Shown: one piece after another, positions 1 through 5,805 of the stretch
Layout: the number at the start of each line of letters is the position of its first letter
Position numbering within the stretch: position 1 is the first letter of the stretch
DNA from: Acidobacteriaceae bacterium
Lineage (GTDB): Bacteria; Acidobacteriota; Terriglobia; Terriglobales; Acidobacteriaceae
DNA: 5,805 nucleotides
Direction: 5' to 3'
Assembly: GCA_003168235.1 (NCBI GenBank)
Contig: PMSZ01000414.1
Coordinates: forward strand, 1 to 5,805
Translations under genes and position numbers: made by a program
The notes under the pieces: generated by a model
Told to the model about the DNA's origin: nothing
Databases searched by the model: none
Seen by the model: the letters and a program-made list of their open reading frames with translations, nothing else

Positions 1-503
1 CGAGTGAGCACTTCGCGGCTGAAGGCGCGGTAGCCGGTGTGATACTCCGACAGCTTGACGCGCAGGAATAGGTTCTCAAACGCGGTGAGCAAGCGGTTGG
101 CGATGTATTTGTAGAGAGGCATGCCTCCACGGAGAGCGGTGCCGCCGATGATGCGGGACCCGAGGACCAGGTCATAGACGCCATAAGCGATCATGCTGGC
201 CATGGCGGTGACAAGCAGTGGCGTGTACTGGTAGTCAGGATGGACCATGATGACGACGTCAGCGCCGGCGGCGAGCGCTTCGCGATAGCAGGTCTGCTGA
301 TTGCGGCCGTATCCGTAGTTACGATTGTGGGCGAAGCACTGCAGGCCGAGTTGACGCGCAACTTCAAGAGTACGGTCGGTGCTGTGGTCGTCGACGAGAA
401 TGCGGATATCGACCAAGCCGGGCAATTCCCGCACCGTCGCTGCCAGCGTTTTTTCCGCGTTGTAAGCGGGCAAGACGACGGCAATGCGTTTGCCGTTGAT
501 CAT
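1..503 (-). CDS. Family 2 glycosyltransferase (DPM1/DPG-synthase-like), 3' end cut by window edge
   Basis: The first 167 residues are present, from an ATG at 503-501 to the left edge, without interruption. The start is supported by GAGGAAA (517-511), seven bases upstream. The GT-A nucleotide-sugar fold is shown by VVLPAYNAEKTL (residues 9-20), ILVDDHSTD (35-43), the acidic HPDYQY motif (88-93) where many relatives have DxD, GSR (115-117) followed by GGTALRGGMPLYKY, and TGYRAFSR (156-163). Such enzymes transfer a sugar from a nucleotide donor to a lipid carrier or glycan at the inner face of the cytoplasmic membrane; the acceptor cannot be read from this sequence. No membrane segment is seen in the part present; some relatives carry C-terminal ones, which would lie outside the window. 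It is transcribed divergently from leuC, so it is probably functionally unrelated to it. The family is sure; the exact substrate is unknown. Confidence 0.93.
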   Translation of the reverse strand, partial: MINGKRIAVVLPAYNAEKTLAATVRELPGLVDIRILVDDHSTDRTLEVARQLGLQCFAHNRNYGYGRNQQTCYREALAAGADVVIMVHPDYQYTPLLVTAMASMIAYGVYDLVLGSRIIGGTALRGGMPLYKYIANRLLTAFENLFLRVKLSEYHTGYRAFSREVLT

Positions 504-524
504 GTAGCAATTTCCTCGAAGGGC

Positions 525-535
525 TGATTGAATCA
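525..535. promoter_or_regulatory. Short perfect dyad TGATT-G-AATCA in the divergent intergenic region
   Basis: TGATTGAATCA reads the same on both strands around a central base. It overlaps the predicted -10 box and start point of the minus-strand glycosyltransferase gene, which is a position where a repressor could act. A dyad this short can occur by chance, and no known operator is matched. The rest of the 504-621 gap holds no clear plus-strand promoter, leader peptide or riboswitch that I can recognise. Confidence 0.15.
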
Positions 536-561
536 TAAACGGAAAGACGAGGTTCTGTGCA
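532..561 (-). promoter_or_regulatory. Candidate sigma70-type promoter of the glycosyltransferase gene
   Basis: Read on the minus strand, TATGAT (537-532) matches the -10 consensus in five of six bases. It lies 18 bases from TGCACA (561-556), a four of six match to the -35 box. Transcription would begin near 525, giving a leader of about 22 bases that holds the GAGGAAA ribosome binding site. The patch 525-539 is AT-rich in a GC-rich setting. The -35 match is weak and this is a by-eye prediction. Confidence 0.3.
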
Positions 562-621
562 GCGGCGTTGCCCGAGAACGTGTGCTTGAACAATCGGCGT
601 GCGATGGGCGAAACTGGACAT

Positions 622-2031
622 ATGCTTCCTCGAACTTTGTTTGAGAAACTCTGGGATGCGCACGTAGTTGCGGCCCCGGAGGGGCAGTCGGCGCTGCTCT
701 ATATCGATCTGCATCTGGTGCATGAAGTGACGTCGCCGCAGGCGTTTGATGGACTGCGCGCCAATGGGCGTCCAGTGCGGCAACCGCTGCGCACGGTAGC
801 AACTGTCGACCACAACATTCCAACCACTCCGCGTGGCCTTCCGATTACCGACCCGATCGCAGCGAAACAGATTGAAGCGCTGCAAAAGAATTGCCGCGAG
901 TTTGGGGTTCCGTTGTTCGACATGGACTCGGCGGAGCAAGGCATCGTCCACGTAATCGGTCCGGAACTGGGCATTACCCTGCCGGGGATGACGATTGTCT
1001 GTGGTGATAGCCACACCTCGACGCACGGCGCGTTCGGCTCACTGGCATTTGGCATTGGCACGTCAGAAGTGGAGCACGTGCTCGCGACCCAATGCCTGCC
1101 GCAGAAGAAGCCAAAGACGATGCAGATCCACGTCACCGGAGAGCTGGCCGAGGGCGTGACCGCTAAAGATCTGGCGCTCGGAATTATTGGACGCATCGGA
1201 ACTGACGGCGCCACCGGATTTGTAATCGAATATGCCGGCGATCCGGTGCGGGCGTTATCGATGGAAGGCCGGATGACGCTGTGCAATATGAGTATCGAGG
1301 CGGGCGCGCGCGCGGGACTGATCGAGCCCGATGAGACGACATTCGCGTATGTCAGCGGGCGACGCTTTGCTCCCAAGGGAAAAGATTGGGAGGCAGCGGT
1401 TGGGTATTGGAGGACGTTGGCCGGCGATCCTGGGGCACAGTTTGATCGCGTGATTGAGATTGACGCGGCAATGCTGGCGCCGTTCGTGACTTGGGGCACA
1501 AATCCGGGAATGGTTGTGCCGGTGAGCGCCCGCGTGCCCGAGTTGAATACCTTCGCGCAGGAAAGCGACCGGCGCGCGGCAGAACAGGCGCTCGCATACA
1601 TGGGGCTCGATCCGGGAACTCCGATCGAATCGATTGCGGTTGATCGGGTGTTTATCGGCTCGTGTACCAACTCGCGCATCGAAGACCTGCGGGCAGCGGC
1701 ACGGGTGGCGAAGGGGCAACATGTGAATCCGAAGGTGCGGGCGATGGTCGTGCCGGGATCGCAGACGATCAAGCGAGAGGCGGAGCAGGAAGGATTGCAC
1801 CGCATTTTTCTGGATGCCGGATTTGAGTGGCGCGAGTCGGGATGCTCGATGTGCCTGGGAATGAATCCGGACATTCTGCAGCCGGGAGAGCGTTGCGCTT
1901 CAACCAGCAACCGAAATTTCGAAGGGCGGCAGGGGCGCGGTGGGCGGACGCATTTAGTGAGTCCGATGATGGCTGCAGCCGCGGCGATTGCGGGACATTT
2001 CACGGACATTAGGAATTGGCGATTTCAGTAG
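622..2031 (+). CDS. leuC: 3-isopropylmalate dehydratase large subunit (LeuC)
   Basis: This is the large, iron-sulfur subunit of the cytoplasmic LeuCD enzyme, which converts 2-isopropylmalate to 3-isopropylmalate, the second committed step of leucine biosynthesis. The 469-residue length fits the family (E. coli 466), and the protein aligns with it throughout: TLFEKLWDAHVV near the start, YIDLHLVHEVTSPQAF, CGDSHTSTHGAFG (from residue 127), GTSEVEHVLATQ, SMEGRMTLCNM, VTWGTNPG, FIGSCTNSRIEDLR, GCSMC, and STSNRNFEGRQGRGGRTHL near the end. The [4Fe-4S] cysteines are C348, C408 and C411, one residue offset from the E. coli positions C347, C407 and C410. That offset supports the ATG at 622. An in-frame ATG at 604 (475 residues) and a TTG at 568 (487 residues) are alternatives; none has a good ribosome binding site. 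It is followed by leuD, its obligate partner. Confidence 0.97.
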   Translation: MLPRTLFEKLWDAHVVAAPEGQSALLYIDLHLVHEVTSPQAFDGLRANGRPVRQPLRTVATVDHNIPTTPRGLPITDPIAAKQIEALQKNCREFGVPLFDMDSAEQGIVHVIGPELGITLPGMTIVCGDSHTSTHGAFGSLAFGIGTSEVEHVLATQCLPQKKPKTMQIHVTGELAEGVTAKDLALGIIGRIGTDGATGFVIEYAGDPVRALSMEGRMTLCNMSIEAGARAGLIEPDETTFAYVSGRRFAPKGKDWEAAVGYWRTLAGDPGAQFDRVIEIDAAMLAPFVTWGTNPGMVVPVSARVPELNTFAQESDRRAAEQALAYMGLDPGTPIESIAVDRVFIGSCTNSRIEDLRAAARVAKGQHVNPKVRAMVVPGSQTIKREAEQEGLHRIFLDAGFEWRESGCSMCLGMNPDILQPGERCASTSNRNFEGRQGRGGRTHLVSPMMAAAAAIAGHFTDIRNWRFQ

Positions 2032-2034
2032 TCG

Positions 2035-2070
2035 TGATGGTGGAGAGGACGCGTCCTGCCGGTGCCATCA
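2035..2070 (+). other. Possible RNA hairpin in the leuC-leuD gap
   Basis: TGATGG (2035-2040) can pair with CCATCA (2065-2070), enclosing the perfect palindrome AGGACGCGTCCT (2046-2057), which can fold as a four-pair stem with a CGCG loop. There is no T run after it, so it is not an intrinsic terminator. It lies upstream of the leuD ribosome binding site and could affect message stability or the relative amounts of the two subunits. This is inference; the stem is modest. Confidence 0.2.
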
Positions 2071-2113
2071 TTCGAATGCGGAGAGCAATGGCCGACGGGA
2101 GGAATTAGGAATC

Positions 2114-2737
2114 ATGCAACCGTTTCGCAAACATACTGGCAAGGTTGTCCCGCTCGACAAGGTGAATGTCGACACCGATCAGATCATCCCCAAGCAGTTT
2201 CTGAAGCGCATCGAGCGCACGGGGTTTGGCGAATTTCTGTTTTACGATTGGCGCTTTTCGGGCGACGGGAAAAACATCTCCGATTTTGTGTTGCACATGC
2301 CGCGTTATCAGAACGCTTCGATTCTGGTCGCAGGGAAGAACTTCGGTTGCGGTTCATCGCGCGAGCATGCAGTCTGGGCGCTCATGGATTTTGGTTTCAG
2401 GGTGGTGATCGCTTCATCGTTCGCCGATATTTTCGCCAACAACAGCCTGAAGAACGGCCTGCTCACGGTACGTCTCGGCGACGAGCAGATCGGGGAGATC
2501 ACGCGCCGCGCGAAGGAAATCGACGATTACCGCCTGGCGATCGATCTCGAAACGCTGCGCGTGGAAGATGACCGCGGATTCGCAGCGACGTTCACGATGG
2601 ATGAATTTTCGCGTCATTGTCTGCTCAACGGGCTCGACGATATTGGACTCACGCTGCAACACGAAGCGGAAATCGCGGCGTATGAAGCGCAACATCCGGC
2701 GGGCGCGGAAATGAGACTCATTGCCCGGATTCTGTAA
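2114..2737 (+). CDS. leuD: 3-isopropylmalate dehydratase small subunit (LeuD)
   Basis: This is the small swivelling-domain subunit that completes the LeuCD active site. It is 207 residues long, against about 200 for the short bacterial type (E. coli 201). Hallmarks are VDTDQIIP (residues 19-26), QFLKRIERTGFG, LFYDWRF, and the substrate-contacting loop NFGCGSSREHA (76-86), followed by VVIASSFADIFANNSLKNGLL. The ATG at 2114 is preceded by GGGAGG (2097-2102), 11 bases upstream, with a second AGGA (2107-2110) closer in. The same frame stays open back into leuC (a TTG at 1988), but that extension resembles nothing in LeuD and would add 42 residues, so I rejected it. It starts 82 bases after leuC and is almost certainly co-transcribed with it. 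No key residue is missing. Confidence 0.97.
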   Translation: MQPFRKHTGKVVPLDKVNVDTDQIIPKQFLKRIERTGFGEFLFYDWRFSGDGKNISDFVLHMPRYQNASILVAGKNFGCGSSREHAVWALMDFGFRVVIASSFADIFANNSLKNGLLTVRLGDEQIGEITRRAKEIDDYRLAIDLETLRVEDDRGFAATFTMDEFSRHCLLNGLDDIGLTLQHEAEIAAYEAQHPAGAEMRLIARIL

Positions 2738-2752
2738 TTGCGACTTCGCAAT
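2737..2752 (+). other. Small stem-loop just after the leuD stop
   Basis: ATTGCGA (2737-2743) and TCGCAAT (2746-2752) are perfect inverted repeats. They allow a six-pair stem with an ACTT loop, beginning at the last base of the leuD stop codon. Only scattered T residues follow (AATCTTCTCT), so it is at best a weak terminator or a 3'-end stability element between leuD and the peptidase gene. TGTAAT at 2755-2760 resembles a -10 box, but no matching -35 is seen. Confidence 0.25.
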
Positions 2753-2778
2753 CGTGTAATCTTCTCTGGGTCTTATTC

Positions 2779-5091
2779 ATGCCGAATCGGAGTATGTGCT
2801 TGAAAAAGTTGCTATTCGTTTTCGCGGCCAACCTGCTGGTTCTCATTTCCGCCGCACACGCCCAGAATCCCGCCACGGCGCCGCCGAAGCGGCTCACCAT
2901 TGAACAGATATTCGCGGAGGGCGGAGTGACGGGGCGCGCTCCGGAGACGATCAAGTGGAGCCCGGACGGCACGAAAGTTTCTTTCGTGCAGCGCGATGAC
3001 ATGGGCGAGCACGGCGAACTCTGGTATGTGGACGCGACGACGGCCGAAAAGAAGGTGCTGGTCAGCGAGGAGAAGCTATCGCAACTGGCGCCGCCGCAGA
3101 GCCGGATCAAGGACGAACGGCAGCGAGAGTGGGCGACGCGGTATCACGTGGCTGCCTACACCTGGGCGCCCGATTCGAGGCACCTGCTCTTCGATTCCCA
3201 GGGACAACTCTGGTATTACAGCCTGGACACGGGGACGTCGGTGCAGCTAACGTCGTCTCCGGATGCAAGCGAGGACCCCAAGTTCTCGCCCGACGGGAGG
3301 CGGCTCGCCTACGTTCGCAAGCACAATCTCTATGTGCATCCGGTATCGGGAGAAGGCGAGCATGCGGTCACGCGCGATGAAAAAGACAATGGCGGGGACA
3401 ACATCCTGAACGGGGAAGTCGACTGGGTTTACGCCGAAGAGCTGGCGGTGCGCAGCAATTACTTCTGGTCGCCAGAAGGACGCGACATTCTTTTTCTGCA
3501 GATGGACGAGACCGCCGTGCCGACGTATCCCATCACCGACTGGCTGCCAACGCATCCGCGCGTGGACCAGGAGAAATATCCGAAGGCTGGGGACCCTAAT
3601 CCGGTAGTCCGCCTGGGAATTGTGAGTGGAAACGGCGGCAAGGTGCGCTGGATCAAGCTTACCGACGACAGCGACACCTACTTGCCACGCTTCGGCTGGA
3701 TTCGCGAAGGCTGGGCTTGGGCCGAGATCCTGAATCGCAAACAGGATGTGATGGACCTTTATTTCATCGACACGAAATCGGGGAAATCGCGCAAGGTGCT
3801 GACCGAATCGGAGCCGGACGCGTGGGTCAACGTTAACGACGATTTTCGCATTCTGAAATCCGGCGATCGGTTTTTGTTCACTAGCTGGCGCGACGGCCAC
3901 ACTCACATTTATCTCTACAGTTTCGACGCTGCGGACCCGCTGGCAGCGGATAGCAAGCTCGAACGCCAGCTTGAAAGCGGAGACTACGAAGTGATCGCGA
4001 TCAACGGCGCGGACGAATCGTCTGTCGATAAGCAGGCCGATAAGCCGGGCGATCATTCGAGTGGCGATCGCCCGGGCAAGGTTTTTTTCACTGCCAACAA
4101 AGGGGACCCGCGTCAGGAGAAGCTTTTCTCCGTAAAGCTGGATGGCTCGGGGATGCGGAGTCTTTCGTCGGAGGCGGGCAGTTACACCGCCACTTTCTCG
4201 GACGATGGCCAGCATTTTGTCGAAACGCACTCGGCGACGCTCGATCCGCCGCGGACTTCGGTATGTGCGCCGGGCGGCGCTTGCCAAAAAATATGGGCTG
4301 GTCGTGGCATCGAGGATTACGACCCGATCTCGCCGAAGATGCTGGAATTTAAAGCGGACGATGGCACCGTGTTGTACGGCTATCTGATTTTGCCGCGCGA
4401 CGTGCAGCCCAATCAAAAAATTCCGCTCATCGTCCACGTGTATGGCGGCCCAGCCGCGCAGACGGTGCAGGATGCCTGGGGCGGAACCAACGCGCTCTTC
4501 CACCAGGTTCTGGCGAACGAGGGATTTGCGATTTTCTCGGTCGATAATCGCGGTACGCCGAATCGCGGCAGGAAATTTTCGGCTGCAATTCGCCTGCAGT
4601 CGGGTCCCGTGGAACTTAAAGACCAGTTGACAGCGCTTGACCAGCTGTACGCGCAGTTTCCGCAGCTCGATCACGCGCGGACCGCGATCTGGGGATGGTC
4701 GAATGGTGGCTCGATGACGCTCTACGCGCTGACCCACTCCAACCGCTTCAAGGCGGGAATCTCGGTAGCTCCGGTGACGAACTGGCGCGACTACGATTCG
4801 ATCTATACCGAACGCTACATGGGACTGCTGAAGGACAATACCAGCGCTTATGACGATTCGATCGTCAGCGCCGCCAGCAGCCTGCAAGGTTCGCTGCTGC
4901 TGGTGCACGGGACGAGCGACGATAATGTTCACTTTCAGAATACGATCCAGATGACAGACGCCCTGATTCGGGCGGGAAAGCAGTTCCGGCTCATGGTCTA
5001 TCCGGACAAAACGCACGGGATTTCCGGTTCAGGCACGCGCACGCAGCTGTTTCATATGATGGAAGATTTTTGGAATAAGGAGCTGAAGTAG
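2779..5091 (+). CDS. Secreted dipeptidyl peptidase IV-type serine peptidase (S9B)
   Basis: This 770-residue peptidase should remove N-terminal dipeptides, typically X-Pro or X-Ala, outside the cytoplasm. A signal peptide is visible: KK, then the hydrophobic stretch of residues 11-26, then AHA|Q with cleavage likely after A28. Residues from about 40 to 500 form the DPP IV beta-propeller, including DWVYAEE (215-221), whose E220 and E221 match the human E205/E206 pair that grips the substrate N-terminus. The C-terminal alpha/beta-hydrolase domain holds VYGGP (Y555, oxyanion tyrosine), GWSNGG (nucleophile S641), the pocket motif DYDSIYTERY, HGTSDDNVH (D714; N716 matches human N710) and THG (H746). 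The D-H spacing of 32 equals human DPP IV. Oddities are N642 where human DPP IV has tyrosine after the serine, and a charged low-complexity insert at 411-434. The start is uncertain: ATG 2794 (765 residues) also keeps the signal peptide, and neither has a clear ribosome binding site. Confidence 0.93.
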   Translation: MPNRSMCLKKLLFVFAANLLVLISAAHAQNPATAPPKRLTIEQIFAEGGVTGRAPETIKWSPDGTKVSFVQRDDMGEHGELWYVDATTAEKKVLVSEEKLSQLAPPQSRIKDERQREWATRYHVAAYTWAPDSRHLLFDSQGQLWYYSLDTGTSVQLTSSPDASEDPKFSPDGRRLAYVRKHNLYVHPVSGEGEHAVTRDEKDNGGDNILNGEVDWVYAEELAVRSNYFWSPEGRDILFLQMDETAVPTYPITDWLPTHPRVDQEKYPKAGDPNPVVRLGIVSGNGGKVRWIKLTDDSDTYLPRFGWIREGWAWAEILNRKQDVMDLYFIDTKSGKSRKVLTESEPDAWVNVNDDFRILKSGDRFLFTSWRDGHTHIYLYSFDAADPLAADSKLERQLESGDYEVIAINGADESSVDKQADKPGDHSSGDRPGKVFFTANKGDPRQEKLFSVKLDGSGMRSLSSEAGSYTATFSDDGQHFVETHSATLDPPRTSVCAPGGACQKIWAGRGIEDYDPISPKMLEFKADDGTVLYGYLILPRDVQPNQKIPLIVHVYGGPAAQTVQDAWGGTNALFHQVLANEGFAIFSVDNRGTPNRGRKFSAAIRLQSGPVELKDQLTALDQLYAQFPQLDHARTAIWGWSNGGSMTLYALTHSNRFKAGISVAPVTNWRDYDSIYTERYMGLLKDNTSAYDDSIVSAASSLQGSLLLVHGTSDDNVHFQNTIQMTDALIRAGKQFRLMVYPDKTHGISGSGTRTQLFHMMEDFWNKELK
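4045..4088 (+). terminator. Terminator-shaped hairpin and T run inside the peptidase gene
   Basis: CCGGGCGATC (4045-4054) and GATCGCCCGG (4066-4075) are perfect ten-base inverted repeats with an 11-base loop, seven of the ten pairs being G-C. Six bases later there is a run of seven T residues (4082-4088) on the coding strand. The shape is that of an intrinsic terminator, although the six-base gap before the T run is longer than usual. It lies in codons 423-437, at and just after the hydrophilic insert. It may be chance, an attenuating element, or the relic of a palindromic repeat. Confidence 0.25.
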
Positions 5092-5100
5092 GCGGGTCTT

Positions 5101-5805
5101 ATGCACCGTACGACTCTTGGCGATTTCGAACTTACCATCGTCTCTGATGGAACTTACTTCCTCGACGGCGGAGCGTTCTTCGGCGTGGTGCCAAAGACCA
5201 TGTGGTCAAAGAAGGTCATACCTGACGAGCAAAACCGAGTCGACGCGGGGCTGAATTCGCTGCTGGTGCGAACCGGCGAGAAGAACATCCTGATCGAGAC
5301 GGGCATCGGCAACAAACTGCCGGAAAAGCTGGTGCAAATCTACAAACAGCCGGCAAAGCTCCTCGATAACTTGCATGCCGCCGGACTTGCGCCCGAAGAT
5401 ATCGACATCGTCATCAATACGCATTTGCATTTCGACCACTGTGGGTGGAACACGGTGCCACGCGGTGATCAGATGGTGGCGACATTTCCGAACGCGAAGT
5501 ATTACGTACAGCGGGGAGAGTGGGAGCACGGGCGCCTGCAGCTCGAGCGTGACGCCGTCAGCTACAGGAGCCCCAATTACGATCCGTTGATCGAGTCAGG
5601 TCAAATGGTACTGCTGGATGGCGATCAGGAGATTGTGCCCGGCGTCTCGGTCAAGGTTTTTCGCGGTCACACGGCCAGTATGCAGGCGGTGATTGTCGAA
5701 AGTGGCGGTGGGACCAACGAAAAGAAGAAGGCGTGCTATATCTCCGATTTAATTCCCACCTCGCATCATCTCGACCCGACCTGGGTGATGGCGTTCGATG
5801 TGTTG
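5101..5805 (+). CDS. MBL-fold metallo-hydrolase (lactonase/glyoxalase II-like), 3' end cut by window edge
   Basis: The first 235 residues of a metallo-beta-lactamase-fold hydrolase are present, open to the right edge. Metal ligands seen are THLHFDH (H108, H110, D112, H113), H190 in GHTASMQ, and D216 in YISDL, which is the usual bridging aspartate. The last histidine of a dinuclear site would be expected beyond the edge. The N-terminal part (FELTIVSDGTYFLDGG, then NSLLVRTGEKNILIETGIG) resembles cytoplasmic MBL proteins that include quorum-quenching lactonases of the AiiA/AttM/YtnP type; the substrate cannot be assigned from sequence alone. There is no signal peptide. The ATG at 5101 is nine bases after the peptidase stop, with AGGCGGG (5090-5096) as a weak ribosome binding site, so translation is probably coupled to or dependent on the same message as the upstream gene. 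Confidence 0.9.
   Translation, partial: MHRTTLGDFELTIVSDGTYFLDGGAFFGVVPKTMWSKKVIPDEQNRVDAGLNSLLVRTGEKNILIETGIGNKLPEKLVQIYKQPAKLLDNLHAAGLAPEDIDIVINTHLHFDHCGWNTVPRGDQMVATFPNAKYYVQRGEWEHGRLQLERDAVSYRSPNYDPLIESGQMVLLDGDQEIVPGVSVKVFRGHTASMQAVIVESGGGTNEKKKACYISDLIPTSHHLDPTWVMAFDVL

Noticed and set aside
504..621. Search for a leucine leader peptide, T-box or riboswitch upstream of leuC
   Set aside because: No short frame with a Leu codon run, no T-box-like sequence and no terminator/antiterminator pair is seen in the 118-base gap.
364..1026. A 220-codon minus-strand frame spanning the glycosyltransferase 5' end and leuC 5' half
   Set aside because: It overlaps two well-supported genes in other frames, crosses their shared upstream region, and encodes an Arg-rich sequence with no motif.
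1304..1314. Alternating GC run with Z-DNA potential inside leuC
   Set aside because: Only 11 bases long and simply encodes Gly/Ala/Arg codons of a conserved LeuC segment; no reason to give it a role.
699..2009. A 436-codon open frame on the minus strand opposite leuC
   Set aside because: It lies wholly within leuC, is rich in Ser, Pro and Ala with no domain pattern, and is best explained as a compositional shadow.
1988..2113. N-terminal extension of LeuD from a TTG inside leuC
   Set aside because: The extra residues do not resemble LeuD, there is no ribosome binding site, and the ATG at 2114 has a good one and gives the family length.
4064..4071. GCGATCGC, identical to the cyanobacterial HIP1 octamer
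   Set aside because: I noticed it only here, and it is part of the larger inverted repeat; HIP1 needs high abundance, and the proteins do not suggest a cyanobacterium.
3247..5016. A 589-codon open frame on the minus strand opposite the peptidase gene
   Set aside because: It is fully antisense to a gene with complete family motifs. Its translation is rich in Arg, Val and Ile with no recognisable domain, as expected where codon bias in a GC-rich gene removes stops from an antisense frame.

Overview
The window looks like ordinary chromosomal DNA from a GC-rich, free-living Gram-negative-type bacterium. The style of the proteins (a long secreted S9B peptidase, short bacterial LeuD, the GT2 and MBL proteins) reminds me most of Acidobacteriota (Koribacter/Terriglobia-like). 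That placement is inference from protein resemblance only; there is no rRNA or marker gene to prove it. Gene density is high and every gene is intact apart from the two cut by the window edges.

Layout: (1) bases 1-503, minus strand: N-terminal 167 residues of a family 2 glycosyltransferase, running off the left edge. (2) 504-621: a short divergent intergenic region with a good ribosome binding site and a candidate promoter for the glycosyltransferase. (3) 622-2031 and 2114-2737, plus strand: leuC and leuD, the two subunits of 3-isopropylmalate dehydratase, separated by 82 bases that carry a possible RNA hairpin and the leuD ribosome binding site. (4) 2779-5091, plus strand: a secreted dipeptidyl peptidase IV-type serine peptidase (S9B) with all catalytic and N-terminus-recognition residues present. 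(5) 5101-5805, plus strand: an MBL-fold metallo-hydrolase, starting 9 bases after the peptidase stop and running off the right edge.

The plus-strand genes are closely spaced (82, 41 and 9 bases) and could form one transcription unit. LeuCD isomerises 2-isopropylmalate in leucine biosynthesis; leuA and leuB are not in the window. The peptidase would release dipeptides from peptides outside the cytoplasm, so one could imagine a loose amino-acid supply theme, but co-location alone does not show this. No mobile element, CRISPR array, tRNA, rRNA or phage gene is visible.

I found no convincing new biological system. The most noteworthy non-coding signal is a terminator-shaped hairpin plus T run inside the peptidase gene, lying exactly in a low-complexity hydrophilic insert of the protein. 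The very long antisense reading frames opposite leuC and the peptidase gene are judged to be compositional shadows.
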